Origin: Sinohyriopsis cumingii
Taxonomy: Eukaryota > Mollusca > Bivalvia > Unionida > Unionidae
Assembly (NCBI GenBank): GCA_028554795.2
Contig: CM068839.1
Location: 43,955,117-44,019,116, forward strand
Direction: 5' to 3'
Length of the DNA: 64,000 nt
The position numbers were made by a program, and so were the translations under genes. This document shows, piece after piece, positions 54,601 to 64,000 of the stretch (its first letter is position 1; each line of letters begins with the position of its first letter). The notes below the pieces were generated by a model. The model did no database searches and was not told the origin of the DNA. It was given only the letters and a program-made list of their open reading frames with translations.

Positions 54601-57600
54601 GATATTTCTATCTAAGTATCAAATATTTTTGCAAGGCCTAAATGACAAGGTGCAATCTGTCTGTATCCACTGTTTTTTTCCCTATATTTGATGAGTAACA
54701 ACTGATAAGACCTTTCCTCTTCCCTAATTTCATCCTTAGCAGACAATTTTTATGTCTTCCCAGTTTTCTTAAAGATATCCGGTATATATTATTTTGACAC
54801 AACTCATTGCTGGTGCACTTGTCCCTAATGGCTGATCAATAACCTTCTAGAAAACAATTCAGTTAGAAATTGCTATACCCTTCTAGAAATTGGTTGAAAT
54901 CATTATGAAAAGGACGATGTGATCAACCTTAATTCCGAATAAAAACAAATTGTGTATTGGGTAAAACAAATCATAGGAACTGCAGGTAATTTGTGTGATC
55001 TTTCCCCCAATTAGGTTTTAACAGTTGCATGACTCAACTGCTTCTCAAGAAACATATGATCCTACTGCCTGGCAGCATCTCTGTAAATTTCCACTGAAAT
55101 ATCCTCAGCAATCTGAAAGTTACAGCCCGGATAAGGATTCAGGGCAAAGTTTCATCAAAATCTCTCCAACACTTGCTCTGTTACAGGCACAAGAACAACG
55201 CCAAAACGTTACTAAAGATGTGAATTCGATGTGAGTCTTTCAATGGGACTGGTGCTCTTCTGTCCAGGAATTCAGTACAAGACCATTTCTTCTTCTGAGC
55301 AGCTGAGTGTTGAAAACCATTTCTGATATTCTTGAGTGGTGAGATTTTTAAATTAGCCACTGTGGTGGTAATACTGGATGAAAAATTGGCACCATTTTCA
55401 TTTAGAACAAACTTGACACTATTAGAAGTTTTCTGATGAAAACTCCATGCCAAAAGTGACCATCTATTGAGGTGAATTATTGACTAGATTTTCAATATCT
55501 TCAAAGTGACAGCCATATTGATGTCTGCAGAGCACTATTTTCATTTGAGATCCAACTAGATAAGTCTTTGGTGAAGACCTGATGTTGACAAGACCACCAG
55601 TTGTGGAGATGAAGTGATAAGTTTTCAAGATGGATGACATGGTGGCCATATTCGATATCAGATCAGCTTCATTTTCATTCAGGATCAACTAAACACCATA
55701 AGAAAACCTTTTATGTGGTTTAAACCACTTGCCAATACAATTAGTAGTGACAAAAAGATTTTAAAGATGGCTAACGTATTTAAGGTCAGATTGTTACCAA
55801 TTTCATTTTGAACCAACTAGATATCATAAGCAGTCTTATGTTGGCCCCCACCTTTGTATTGAAATGACTTTCATAAGCAGTCTTATGTTGGCCCCCACCT
55901 TTGTATTGAAATGACTTTCATTTAACTCATTTGGCCCCGATCCTGTCTGTATGCGTGATCCGGTTTCTGCATTCAATGGCCAATCCCATCTTCAGTTGTG
56001 GTGAATGTGTGTTAGATCCAATGTCTCTGACTGGTTACAAAATGTTTTTTTCTCTCCAATAATCAGACCATTATGAAACCAATCAGAAATGATTTTACTT
56101 TCTTTTGTGCAAATTTGAATTGTTCAGAAGCCAAGGGTTACTAACTGACAGCAGTTTCACTATACATTTTCTGTTCATGAAAAATTGTAAATGATGGCGG
56201 ACATAAGTGATTTTCGATGATGATGAGAACGAAAAGGAGGAGTTTCTCGGATTTGATCTCGTAAATATTGAGCACGCAGAGGAAAGATATGTTTGGCAGT
56301 TGGATATTTTGTGAGATTTAGATTCAGACATAGAAGTTTCTGAGATTGAATCGTCAGAAAAAGAGGATGCTGATAGCGATGATGATAGGACTGATAACAT
56401 ATTTCTAAAAATGTTGCACATAATTTTGTAAATAGAGTATCAATAAGTTGTGAAAGACTTGAACAAATAGGAAATAAAATACATCATGTGTGGACAAATT
56501 CATTTGGAATAATTGGTGAAAATTTGGTGGATTTTTATTGGATACAAGAAGAGAAATTAAGGTAAGAGTGGATCGGATGCATGTGCATGTTGTTTACAAA
56601 ATTTTCCAGACAGGTAATAACTCTCTGGGGCACAAGCAGCTAGAAACAGCTTAGTGCTGCTGTGGCATAGCAGCAGTAATATTGATAACAGTGCTGGGGC
56701 TGAATGAGTTAAGAGTAGCAAAAACGATTTTTAAGATGGCTGCAATGGTGCAATTTATTTGATGTCCGATTAGCACCACTTTCATTTGGGACCAATTGAA
56801 AATCTTAAGTCTTCTGGTGAAAACTCCATGTCATTATAACTCTTTGTTTAGGATTAGTAGTGATAAGATTGTCAAGATCACTGCAGTGGCAGCCATATTG
56901 AATGTCGGAAGGCACCATTTTCATTATGGACCAACTAGGCATTGTAAGAAGTCATTTATTGAAAACCCCATGTTGATGTGATCATCCATTTAGAAGCAGT
57001 AGTAGTGATAACAAAACTGTGGTGATAGATCAAGGAATGTTTACAAGTGGCCATCCCATAAGCTTAGATCAAGGAATGTTTACAAGTGGCCATCCCATAA
57101 GCTCCTCTGGTTTATGACCAGTAGTGATAAAAATGTATTTTAGAGAAATCCTTATTTTAAAATTTGTTGTATACATAAGCTTTCGTTCCCCAAGTAATGA
57201 ATGTTAATGCAAATGTTAAAAGTTTTCAGCATTTGGAGAGTTTATATTAAAAAAAACTTAAATGCTGTAAATATTGTATACTAAAGCTATTTTCCCCAAC
57301 TAGTTCTATTACAATGCTTAATTTAAACTCAAAAGGACATACTGGTTATTCCATGACGGGACTGCTTACGGGGTGTCTTCTTTTTCTTTTCCTTCTTGAT
57401 TTCTCTGGACACTGACTGAAGAAAGAAAAGATATGAATCTTGTTAAATTTAGTGCAGTAAATTAATTTTCTTTGTTTGCCCAAAAATTATATTTTTATCT
57501 GTGCTTATGTTCTTAGCTATACTCTTGATAACACAGAGCTATTATTGTCTTTACAATTCGATGGGTGTTTATTTTGTAGTTTTTGTGTGTGTGTGTGTGT

Positions 57601-60600
57601 GATTTGGATTTTTAATGTAGCTTTAACAATTTTCAGTCATATCGCTACGATGTCTGCAGTGTGACAGTTTATAGTGATGTTTAGCACTGGGGCATCGTCC
57701 CACCCAGTCACATTATCCTGACACCAGGCTGACCAGTCCTAATACTAACCTTTTAATGCTGAGAGCCAAGTAAGGCAGCTGTTAGTACCATTTTTTGTGT
57801 GCAAGTTTATGGTATGACTTGGCCGGCAATTGAACCCACGAACTCTCGCATCCGAGGCGGATGCTCTAACCACTAGGCCACCGGAGCGGTCTTGTAGTTT
57901 GGAGTAACCAGGAAAACTAGTACACTATGGATAAAAGGGCATTCATAGTATACTATATGAAGTCTTCTTCTGGTACAGAATCCAAGTTTAAAACAGATTC
58001 CAAAGGATGCCATAAAAAGGAGGTTTAATGACTAAAAAGTTCAGCAGCTGCTCCCATATGCATATATGCCAACTCCTGGCGAGGAAAAAGTGTAATCCAT
58101 GTGGACAAAATGAGTAACCCAAGCAGAAAAAGAGTAATCCACATATAACATGATAAAAATTCAATGAGCATATGTACAAAATGATTTTTTTTATCCCTCT
58201 GGACTTTTAACATCAATTACTGCTTCAGGTTTTGTATATAATACTTGGAGCTTTAAAAGCAACAGACTTTCTCATACTGCATTTCAAAACACTTTGTACC
58301 AGCTGAGACCATGAATGTTCTGCACATCAGTAAAGCACTAAGTGCTGGATTGGAGAGCCTGGATCTGAATACAGTTTTACTTTTGTTAACAATACTGAAC
58401 AATCACTCACAGTCAGCATTAGAATAGTAAAGAACCAATATTCCTTTCATAACCTGACAAAAGAAGAGGAAATTTATATCTTCCAGTTATTGGGTCTTTT
58501 AGCTGGGAAATAAGATGGAAAAAAATCAACTCTGTCCGCATGAAGTACATTATCAGGCAGAGTGCCAACTTGATACTTCATTTCTCCTTCTAATTTATCA
58601 CCAGCCTTTCCTGCAGCATTGTGCAGCATATGACTGAGACTACCTGATATGAACAATGATGGAGACATTTTTCAAAATATAGAAGGCAACTCCTTTATGA
58701 ATTTCAGTTGTCACTGATACAGTACCAGCTGAAAACCCCATACAGTTCGGCCAACTTATATTTATTCAAAGCATAATCAAGCAAATAAAAAAAATGTTTT
58801 CTCCAGTGGAATCTACTGTTAATTCTGGTAGTGAAAGAAGAGCACTCTGACTTTGCCCTTTGCCTGAAATATCCTAAGCATTTCAGTAATAATTTCTCAA
58901 GATATTTCCTGAAAACTTTATTGAATGTCATAAAAATGTAAACCCTACTTCTACAAGACAGACACAAGAAGGATGTGCTCCACCAATTTCTAATAGTGTC
59001 CAAAGTGCATGAAATGGACCAGCCTTTGTATGAGTGCGAGCAATGACATTATTGTGTCATACCATTATAAAAGCAATATCAGGGCAAGGATTGAGATATG
59101 CAAAATGGAATATTGAGAAAACAGCTGGAAAAAGATCCCATAAATTACTGAAAATTTTTTGAGGCTTCATAATTTGGGGAGTATAGGTAAAGGGTTGGGT
59201 TGGTCAGGGGAGGGAAAGCAAACAAGTTAGAAATGTAGGTCCCATCACTTTAGAACAAATAAATAGCTGTATTGATTTGACAAAAATTACTTCTGTGTCT
59301 AACAAAAGGTTGGAAAGGAACTTGCCCACATGTTCCTGAAACATTTTGAGTATAAACCTCAAACTCCCAAGTCCCAAAATTCTGGTATTCTTACTTAAAG
59401 AATCAATTTTTACTGACTTCAGGACTGAGCTTAAAAAACAAAAAGAGCGAGACTTGAAAACAGAACATACCATGCTATATATCTCGAGGATGACCTTGAA
59501 GTCTCCAGTAATTCCATGTATTTTGATGAGGTTCGGAAAGTCTAAACTGCCTCTCATCATGGGATCATGTGTGGACAACATCTGTGTCACTATAACCTGC
59601 GGTCCATTTCTTACCAGAATAATGAAGTAGTGGACAATGTTATCTGAAATAAATTTGTATTTACTATATTATTTATATTGGCCAATAATTAGGGTGCTGA
59701 AGCATTTTAGTAACAGTAAAGAATTCAATCCAAAGCTTATTCCTTGTTCATTTCAAATCATACAGACAGGGTTTCTGTGCAATGTTTTATCTCTGAGCAG
59801 TGTGTATTGTACATCTTATGTGTCAAATATGAAGGCTTGAATGTCACCAAAAAAAGTTGCTTGACATAAAAATCACACAACTCCTGCTGATTTCCATTAT
59901 AACACTTTGCATTGCAAACAATGTTACATATCAGTCTAGGGTTCCATCACATGCCTATCACATTTCAAGATTAATATTCTGCTTACTCATTGGAGGTGTC
60001 AGTTTATTGAATACATCTCTAATTTCATGCTATTATGCTGTTTCTATCAGTAAATCCCCTTATCATCATCATCTATTATATATCTACTCTCTCACAGTTG
60101 TATATTTGTGCTGATACAGCACCAATGCACACCTGCACATAACTAATTTGACAAGGATGTTACAGTATTTGGTGTTTTCTCATCTATTCAGAAATAGCTT
60201 TCAAAATGTGTTTCCTACTCGATTTTCAGGCAAAAATGGCAAAAAGCTCCAGGGTTAATGTGTTAACTGAATACCTACCTACATCCTTCACTTAACAAAG
60301 TTTAATAAATGCTTGCAGCAAAAGTTGATAAGTGTTGTTCTATACATCAAGTGAGTTAGGGTGATTATTGTCAATAGACATTGCACATGTCAAACTAGTC
60401 TGCTCTACTGGCCCCTAACACTGATTTCAATACTGGTAACAAAAGATTATGAGTATGAGACAAGTATTCAGTAACTGGAAATGTTCATGTTGGCCAACTC
60501 ATTGAATCATCCAGAATTATACCAAAGAACATCTATAGGTTGTTGGTATACATTCAATGCATCATGTTGGACCAAGAAACACAAGGGAAAAGACTAGGGT

Positions 60601-63537
60601 GATGGACCTAGGACTGATGATGAATTATATCCAGAAAATGAAAATGAAGCTTTCAGTTTTCAGTGAGTCTTGTTATACATTTGTCATTGTTTTGAGTTGA
60701 TGTTAATGAACAAAAAATGTTGAAAATGTTATCAAATTGGCTTCTGGCAAATTCAAATTTCAAGGACATGGAACCAGTCACTGCTCATAAGCCAAATTAA
60801 GCACACACAAAAAATGCAAGCAATGACAAAACTGACTTAACTCCAATGTCAAAACGGCCTTGTTTTCAAACTCCTTGCTGATATGTTAGTGATTAGATCT
60901 GCATCATTATCATTCAGAACCAATCACACACTGCAAGAAATGTTTTAGTGTTCTGGCATACAACTAAATGGGCAAGAATCTGCCGGTTCATCATACACGC
61001 ATTAAAAGCTTAACAAAAACCTTGCCAAACATGTTGCTGCTGATGCTGAAAAAGTGAATGCAATGTCATGCTTTGCCATGACGGTGGGCATAACAAAAAA
61101 TTATGAAACACAATCATGAATCTAGGAGGAGCAAAATCTGCAAAAACAATAATCGTACCTGAGGCTGTGCCAATTTTTTGAACAAATTCTTTCTTCAGTG
61201 GCAGTCTGATATCACTAATTGTGAAGGACCCTTTGGGGCCATGGCCAGGCGGATCTAATCTGCCAGTTTCCTTCAGACGCTGGACTTCTGTCAAATATGC
61301 TTGCCGTTTCTGACCTGACAAGTGAAAACAATTTATAAATGCCATGATTACTGCAGGATCAAAGAGTTAAGAGCTGTGTAATAGATGTATGAATTGATGA
61401 TGAATAAAGGCAAAGCAGTCAAGTAATTTCATGATTAAAGGCTGAGTATGGAAAAATGTACAACAACTTTGTATTAGAAATTAAAAACAATCTACATTTA
61501 GTACTATCTACCTCCACCAAATTCCTGACACTAAGTGCTATAACAAAAGATTTTGATTGTCAAAATTACAAACTCTGTTACCTTCCTTGATTCACAATAT
61601 GTTGATTATGTGTGTAATATCAACAAGGCAAAAGCGTACTGATGAAAGTCTTTCAAGTGAAAATAAGTTTCTGTGGTCTCAACTTGTGACAAACTAGGCC
61701 TGATATCATTCACCTGGCTTACCTAACTATACAGTTCACCATTTTACAAAGCAGGCTTATAAAGTGTTGAAAGAACACAACCCAATGGAAACTATCTCCC
61801 AAACTTTACATCATAATGATTTTACTTGTTTTAGAATAGTCTTATAAGAATTTATTCCAAAAGTATAATATATATGCATAGCCTCTAGCTCAAAATAGAA
61901 CTTGTCCATGTTGATAATAAACCTATTTACCAAGTTATACTGAAATTGCCTGAGAAATACAATCTCTAGATCTAATGTGGGTGGGGGTGGAGTGGGGGAC
62001 AGTAACAAAAATCTCCAGAGCTTAATGAGTTAAGATGATGATATAGACTTATTTAGCAAGTTGGAGCAACACCCAAATGAATTTCAGTATCCAGAGTGAT
62101 AACAATTTTAACCATCAAGATGTGTAGATCTTGCTCATAACCAAACTTGTCCTGATAATACAAAACAATTGATCAAGATATGATCAGAAAATGAGTGCTG
62201 AAAATCCCGTCCAGCCACAAACAATTATTAATATATATGGATCTTATGACTGTAAGCATCTGCGATCTTGATAAGCCTATTTACCATGTTTGATCAAAAT
62301 CCTTCCAAAAATAGTCTCCAGAATAGTAAAAGAACTAGCAGCTAATCAGATTTATAAGTTTCACATAATAAAACTTGTCAGAATATCTCCATGATATTAG
62401 CCTATTTCCCAAATCTGATCCGATTGAACTCTTCAGTGGTAAGCAGCTCAGCCAATCAGATCATCCCATTAATACAAGTATATTTTTTGATCATAATAAA
62501 ACTTGCTGGCCATCTTGGTGATATAGATCACTTCCTTAAAATGCATGGATCTCACTCTTGATGATTTAAACTTATTTACCAAGACTGATCAAAACCGGAT
62601 ATTAAAAAAAATCTCTTGAATATTAACAAGCTCAATGAAGTATGATCACTGATTAATATGCGTTGATCATTTGCTCATTATGAAACTTGTGCGACACTTT
62701 GATTAAATAAATCCATGTTCCAGGTCTGATGAAAATCAGATTACATATGGCTTCCAGAATGGTAACAGGTTCAATTAGACGATCGTTGTTGGTAAATATA
62801 TTTAAAATCAAGATATCGGATGGGTTATTATGCAAATCCACGCATATTAATGAAGTGATCTTGCATCTAGTTGGCTGATCTTACCCAAGATCTTGATATA
62901 AGCACATATTCAAAATTTGATTAAAACTGGATGACATAAGTCTTCTTTTTTATTGTGAACAAACTCAGCCAGTGATATTGCAAGAACACCTCATTAATAC
63001 CCGTGAAGTTTGCTCATCAAACGTTTCTGATATCTTGATGATATAATTTCATATTCCAAGTTTGGTCAAAATCATAGTGCACATAGAGGTTCCTGATTGT
63101 TAACAAGCCGTTACAATTTTGAAGAGAAAACACCTCTTTAACATGTGCAAATCATCAAATTATTTTGATATCTTAATGATCTAAGATCAAATTTCAAGTT
63201 TAATTCAAACTTGGATCAGAAATATGAAAATGTGGTAACAAGCAACCACTGATAGATGAAGAACACAAGACATGCAAAACCATACTGTAAGTTCACTTAC
63301 CCCCATCAATATGCAAAATAGGTAACTGTAGAGCACCACCAATACCAAAGTTTAAAGATTACACTCATAAGATCTTTAAAATGAAGACAGATACTCACAT
63401 GACACCAGAAGGAGTCGATGACACTCCACCTGCTCAGAGGAGCCAGCAAAAGCCGAACTGTCAGAACAGCATTGGTTGAGGGCATTACTTGTCTGCATGA
63501 TAACACTCTGCTCCTGATTCACAAGTTCTTGCAACTC
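36569..63537 (-). CDS. ANLN: anillin, C-terminal part (anillin-homology region and PH domain), 5' part outside window
   Basis: Minus-strand join of 63537-63399, 61314-61159, 59643-59471, 57415-57370, 51179-51070, 48553-48359, 46966-46794 and 36695-36569 (stop included): 1119 nt, 372 residues. All borders are GT/AG and phases agree at every junction (1,1,0,1,0,0,2). Residues 1-228 match the anillin-homology region (SNALNQCC, KGSFTISDIRLPLKKEF, ESPGGPNAVR, SPLHGTVYMKLKC). About 229-366 match the anillin PH domain ([39 protein letters not shown]). Known: anillin scaffolds the cytokinetic ring, binding RhoA through the homology region and septins/phosphoinositides through the PH domain. The N-terminal actin and myosin-binding part (about two thirds of a usual 1100-residue protein) must lie beyond 64000. 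Gene is convergent with TDP-43. Confidence 0.95.
37540..38206 (-). pseudogene. tyrosine recombinase remnant of the DIRS-like element
   Basis: FEERTLAPSMIKGYRSMIGD matches the core-binding domain of DIRS recombinases (STIKGYRSAI type). Then, across frame breaks, PSWVLTELN, SAHDVRSVATSLAIEQKSFL (HxxR box; H-D-V-R at 37736-37747) and a following FLGYISK near the expected catalytic Tyr. Stops and frameshifts show it is inactive. Confidence 0.7.
38670..38972 (-). other. lysine-rich ORF of unknown origin inside the DIRS-like span
   Basis: About 100 codons, with a C-x2-C and a highly basic stretch (EGKKAFIEKGKKKRVYIEPK). The preceding 150 bases in other frames continue similar coding-like sequence. 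Not recognised; possibly a broken exon of another mobile element. Confidence 0.3.
40457..40840 (-). pseudogene. RNase H-end remnant of the DIRS-like element
   Basis: Open for 127 codons. The C-terminal part, DLYPMGSTIGRLFCDNKECK then FVSAFPYPTAWDALSLDWTN, follows the pattern DLFAT...LP.FVS...P.AWA.DALSL.W found at the end of the RNase H region of DIRS-like and related elements. The N-terminal half is poorly matched. Confidence 0.6.
42815..42984 (-). mobile_element. SINE family 1, 5'-truncated, inserted in DIRS-like element
   Basis: Reads tail first as (GTT)n then the family-1 body, stopping just inside the B box (actcgaaccc). Exact 12-bp duplication tcaacatgagat at 42803-42814 and 42985-42996, so the 5' truncation happened at insertion. 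Confidence 0.88.
43115..43570. repeat. diverged tandem duplication, ~290-bp spacing
   Basis: 43115-43300 and 43405-43570 share gaaatgtaccag, tctacattacac and aaatccattatgaggcaata. Confidence 0.75.
44390..45727 (-). mobile_element. 1.3-kb dispersed repeat, copy 1 (hAT-like ends)
   Basis: Direct homolog of 52985-54320. The - strand start reads cagggtccatagggaccttg aaaagc, a CAGGG-type end. Near 44700-44790 the - strand carries a short coiled-coil-like C-terminus (KIAELRALEKQLDDKLQEL), possibly from a transposase. Confidence 0.65.
46030..46113 (-). mobile_element. SINE family 2, tail fragment
   Basis: tttttcagtcatatgctaca and the following tgcagtatgacagtttatag match the 3' part; it stops where the TIR element at 46111 begins. 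Confidence 0.7.
46111..46600 (-). mobile_element. dispersed TIR repeat, copy C (inverted, partial)
   Basis: Starts gcagacctgccaaccttgac and carries the reverse complement of the 20520 family (for example the segment around caatggcttgttgctatctc, and cttctgtgttgatta). In the last anillin intron. Confidence 0.68.
46794..46966 (-). CDS. ANLN: anillin exon (PH domain middle)
   Basis: Acceptor ttaacag, donor gtaagt; phase 0 in, 2 out. Encodes DPIGYIDLKRC, ICARPNTLEMITVRPPRKGE and ends NTLTTM plus AA, which with the G of the next exon gives Lys. Vertebrate anillin has NPIGRINLANC, FCARRNTFELITVRP and TLCVTK. Confidence 0.96.
47430..48345. repeat. 30-bp minisatellite interrupted by a SINE
   Basis: About 18 diverged units of gtactactggacagctctaa cagtttaaat at 47430-47972, resuming at 48285-48345 after a family-2 SINE. 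A + strand ORF (47437-47727) is a repeat artefact with 10-residue periodicity. The array ends about 13 bases from the donor of the anillin exon at 48359. Confidence 0.85.
47974..48284 (-). mobile_element. SINE family 2 copy inside a 30-bp minisatellite
   Basis: Body and head as in the 63587 copy; B-box region gatcgaaccctcgacc, head gcatctgaggcagatgccct. The 30-bp repeat resumes directly after it (aacagtttaaatatt), so it split the array. Confidence 0.85.
48359..48553 (-). CDS. ANLN: anillin exon (end of homology region, start of PH domain)
   Basis: 65 codons, phase 0 at both ends; acceptor atccacag, donor gtgaga. Encodes ITYLSPLHGTVYMKLKC, then [20 protein letters not shown] and [11 protein letters not shown]. 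The latter is the most diagnostic anillin PH-domain signature. Confidence 0.96.
48554..49529. other. anillin intron, poly-C tract, otherwise nothing
   Basis: A run of about 18 C at 48635-48653 followed by gggg. No gene or repeat family recognised. Confidence 0.5.
49542..49771 (+). mobile_element. SINE family 1, full-length copy
   Basis: Head ggtggccgactggtctaaag, B box ggttcgagtct, same body and (AAC)n tail. Target duplication cactttctagtg at 49530-49541 and 49772-49783. In the anillin intron between 48553 and 51070. Confidence 0.9.
49784..51069. other. anillin intron, nothing recognised
   Basis: ORFs at 49957-50154 and 50574-50780 lack any motif. Confidence 0.45.
51070..51179 (-). CDS. ANLN: anillin exon (SPGG-NAVR homology segment)
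   Basis: Start chosen at the pyrimidine-rich acceptor cttgttccag, because it is phase 1 and joins directly to the lysine-rich exon (C+TG, Leu). A weaker acceptor at about 51248 is in phase 2 and would not fit. Encodes ESPGGPNAVRSTSFTLITTV then SLDKNSFTLER before donor gtaagt; vertebrate anillin has SPGGLSAVRTSNFALVGS here. The vertebrate linker before SPGG is about 20 residues longer, so one more phase-1 exon could be missing. Confidence 0.88.
52090..52332 (+). mobile_element. SINE family 1 copy
   Basis: Head ggggccccgagtggtcgaaa (short deletion in the A box), B box gggttcgagtct, body and a decayed (AAC)n-type tail. Short duplication tgagaga flanks it (52082-52088 and 52333-52339). Confidence 0.85.
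52985..54320 (-). mobile_element. 1.3-kb dispersed repeat, copy 2 (hAT-like ends)
   Basis: Matches copy 1 along most of its length, including ctctgtctacactacactat and the end cagggtccatagcggacctt. The equivalent - strand peptide reads SLRESVKDKIDELGALEKQI. Direct orientation relative to copy 1. Confidence 0.65.
54321..55179. other. anillin intron, nothing recognised
   Basis: No gene or repeat family seen; ORF 55025-55234 has no motif. Confidence 0.4.
55824..55917. repeat. 47-bp perfect tandem duplication
   Basis: Two identical units starting tcataagcagtcttatgttg at 55824 and 55871. Confidence 0.93.
57027..57103. repeat. 39-bp perfect tandem duplication
   Basis: Two identical units starting agatcaaggaatgtttacaa at 57027 and 57066. 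Confidence 0.92.
57370..57415 (-). CDS. ANLN: anillin small lysine-rich exon (46 nt)
   Basis: Between acceptor ttcttcag and donor gtaagc. Encodes SVSREIKKEKKKKTP plus one base, the position of the Lys-rich linker after EVYSL in vertebrate anillin (KKKKTSKSK). Phase 0 in, 1 out, matching the exon at 51179. A second AG four bases further in could also be used but would break the frame. Confidence 0.82.
57583..57891 (-). mobile_element. SINE family 2 copy with (CA)n tail
   Basis: Same head and body as the copy at 63587. The + strand (TG)n run at about 57584-57601 is its 3' CA tail. Duplication ttgtagttt at 57574-57582 and 57892-57900. Confidence 0.88.
58060..58990 (-). mobile_element. decayed hAT-type DNA transposon, copy 2 (partial)
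   Basis: Inverted homolog of 26717-28467: LSHMLHNAAGKAGDKLEGEM and GTLPDNVLHADRVDFF (58474-58668), the block before it with SLPELTVDSTGE-type sequence, and the end tatatgccaactcctgg at 58065. The other terminus is not found, so it is truncated. In the anillin intron between 57415 and 59471. Confidence 0.78.
59471..59643 (-). CDS. ANLN: anillin exon (homology region, C2-like strands)
   Basis: Acceptor atttcag, donor gtatgt; phase 1 in, 0 out. Encodes NIVHYFIILVRNGPQVIVTQ and ends FKVILEIYSM, aligning with vertebrate anillin ...YYYLIMLKAG... and ...FEINIEVYSL. A - strand ORF that continues past the donor is intron read-through. Confidence 0.9.
59644..61158. other. anillin intron, nothing recognised
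   Basis: AT-rich; one degraded ~135-bp unit near 60865-60950. ORFs 59637-59840 and 59857-60114 show no family signature. Confidence 0.45.
61159..61314 (-). CDS. ANLN: anillin exon (homology region, KGSFTISDIRLPLK)
   Basis: Acceptor cttgtcag, donor gtacga; phase 1 in and out. Encodes QKRQAYLTEVQRLKETGRL followed by HGPKGSFTISDIRLPLKKEF, a hallmark of the anillin-homology C2-like fold. The preceding T joins GT to give Cys. Confidence 0.95.
61990..63280 (-). repeat. diverged tandem repeat, unit about 125-190 bp
   Basis: Recurring phrases: accaagt-tgatcaaaat-c, ttccagaatggtaacaagct, ccattaatatgcgtggatca, ataaaacttgtc-gatatctt. Landmark tgatcaaaa-type sites fall near 62290, 62415, 62585, 62725, 62912 and 63062. 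Fills most of the anillin intron between 61314 and 63399. Orientation is arbitrary. Confidence 0.7.
63399..63537 (-). CDS. ANLN: anillin exon (start of visible homology region)
   Basis: Acceptor ttaaacag, donor gtgagt; starts phase 0, ends phase 1. Encodes ELQELVNQEQSVIMQTSNAL then NQCCSDSS and SSEQVECHRLLLVS, the helical start of the anillin-homology region (vertebrate versions read ...VIYQASQALNCC...AERLLLIA). First visible exon; earlier exons are off the window. Confidence 0.92.
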
Positions 63538-63586
63538 CTGTTTAAACAATAAAAAGCAGAAGAAAAAAAAAATCTTTTACACATTT

Positions 63587-63885
63587 GTGTATGATTTGGA
63601 TTTTTAACGTAGTTTTAACAATTTTTCAGTCATATTGCTACGATGTCTGCAGTGTGACAGTTTATAGTGATGTCTAGTACTGTGTCATCATGTAGCACGA
63701 AGTCCCACCCAGTCACATTATCCTGACACCAGGCTGACCAGTACTAACACTAACCTCTTCATGCTGAGCGCTAAGCGAGGCAGCTGTTAGTACCATTTTT
63801 GTAAGTCTTGGTATGACTCGGCCGGGGATTGAACCCACAACCTTCATCCAAGGTGGATGCTCTAACCACTAGGCCACCGGAGCGG
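63587..63885 (-). mobile_element. SINE family 2, full-length copy
   Basis: On the - strand: tRNA-like head (ccgctccggtggcctagtgg, then B box gggttcaatcc), body with cataccaa-gactt and the segment gtcaggataatgtgactggg, and a tail ending gctacgttaaaaatcc. Exact 14-bp duplication tcttttacacattt at 63573-63586 and 63886-63899. In the first visible anillin intron. Confidence 0.9.
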
Positions 63886-64000
63886 TCTTTTACACATTTA
63901 GTAACATTGCTGTAAGAAGACAGTCTCCATGACCTAAAAGTATTAATACCATGACCCTGTGTGTTTTGTTGACATGGAACTTGGGTAATACATGATTCAT

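Larger units (their letters stand above)
55180..57110 (-). repeat. diverged ~135-bp tandem repeat, inverted block in anillin intron
   Basis: Reverse complement of the TDP-43 intron 3 family: caagatgg-tg-catggtggcc, catattcgatatcagatcag, tttcattcaggatcaactag. Some units are replaced by unrelated sequence (about 55930-56700). A short copy also lies at about 60865-60950. Confidence 0.7.

Noticed and set aside
59204-59470. Continuation of the anillin exon ORF beyond 59471
   Set aside because: Sequence homology to anillin ends at EIYSM, followed at once by a gtatgt donor; the rest is intron.

Overview
This window is metazoan nuclear DNA. Genes are split by long introns with GT/AG borders, coding density is low, and several SINE and DNA-transposon families are interspersed. 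Both recognisable genes are animal genes: TARDBP/TDP-43 on the + strand and the C-terminal part of anillin on the - strand. The tRNA-headed SINEs with (AAC)n tails look like those of molluscs, so a bivalve or gastropod is my best guess. That is inference; protein phylogeny would be needed to settle it.

Layout. 1-2.45 kb: upstream region with an inverted-repeat pair and transposon remnants. 2.59-22.96 kb (+): TDP-43, with four constitutive coding exons (2595-2832, 11294-11463, 13213-13353, 22308-22955) whose phases join into 399 residues. A fifth open, phase-1 symmetric exon at 7146-7421 would insert 92 residues between the N-terminal domain and the NLS. 23-25.2 kb: probable 3' UTR. 25.4-36.5 kb: convergent intergenic space with a MULE-like element, a degenerate tandem array split by a hAT-type transposon, SINE pieces and probably the anillin 3' flank. 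36.57-64.0 kb (-): anillin, eight exons joining in phase into 372 residues (anillin-homology region plus C-terminal PH domain); the 5' part of the gene lies beyond the window.

Most of the rest is repeats: two tRNA-derived SINE families with clear target-site duplications, a pogo-like transposon, two copies of a 0.75-kb TIR element with 9-10 bp duplications, hAT-type elements, a LINE endonuclease fragment, a decayed DIRS-like tyrosine-recombinase retroelement with inverted ends, a 36-bp minisatellite of about 32 copies, a 30-bp minisatellite and several very diverged tandem arrays. The long repeat ORFs at 14.6-16.2 kb and 47.4-47.7 kb are by-products of minisatellites, not genes.

The two host genes are tail to tail. 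TDP-43 is a nuclear RNA-binding protein and anillin a cytokinetic-ring scaffold; nothing here suggests they work together. The most notable observation is the candidate TDP-43 cassette exon, followed by the layered history of the minisatellite in TDP-43 intron 3 and the DIRS-like element in the last anillin intron. I found no CRISPR, operon or prokaryotic feature.
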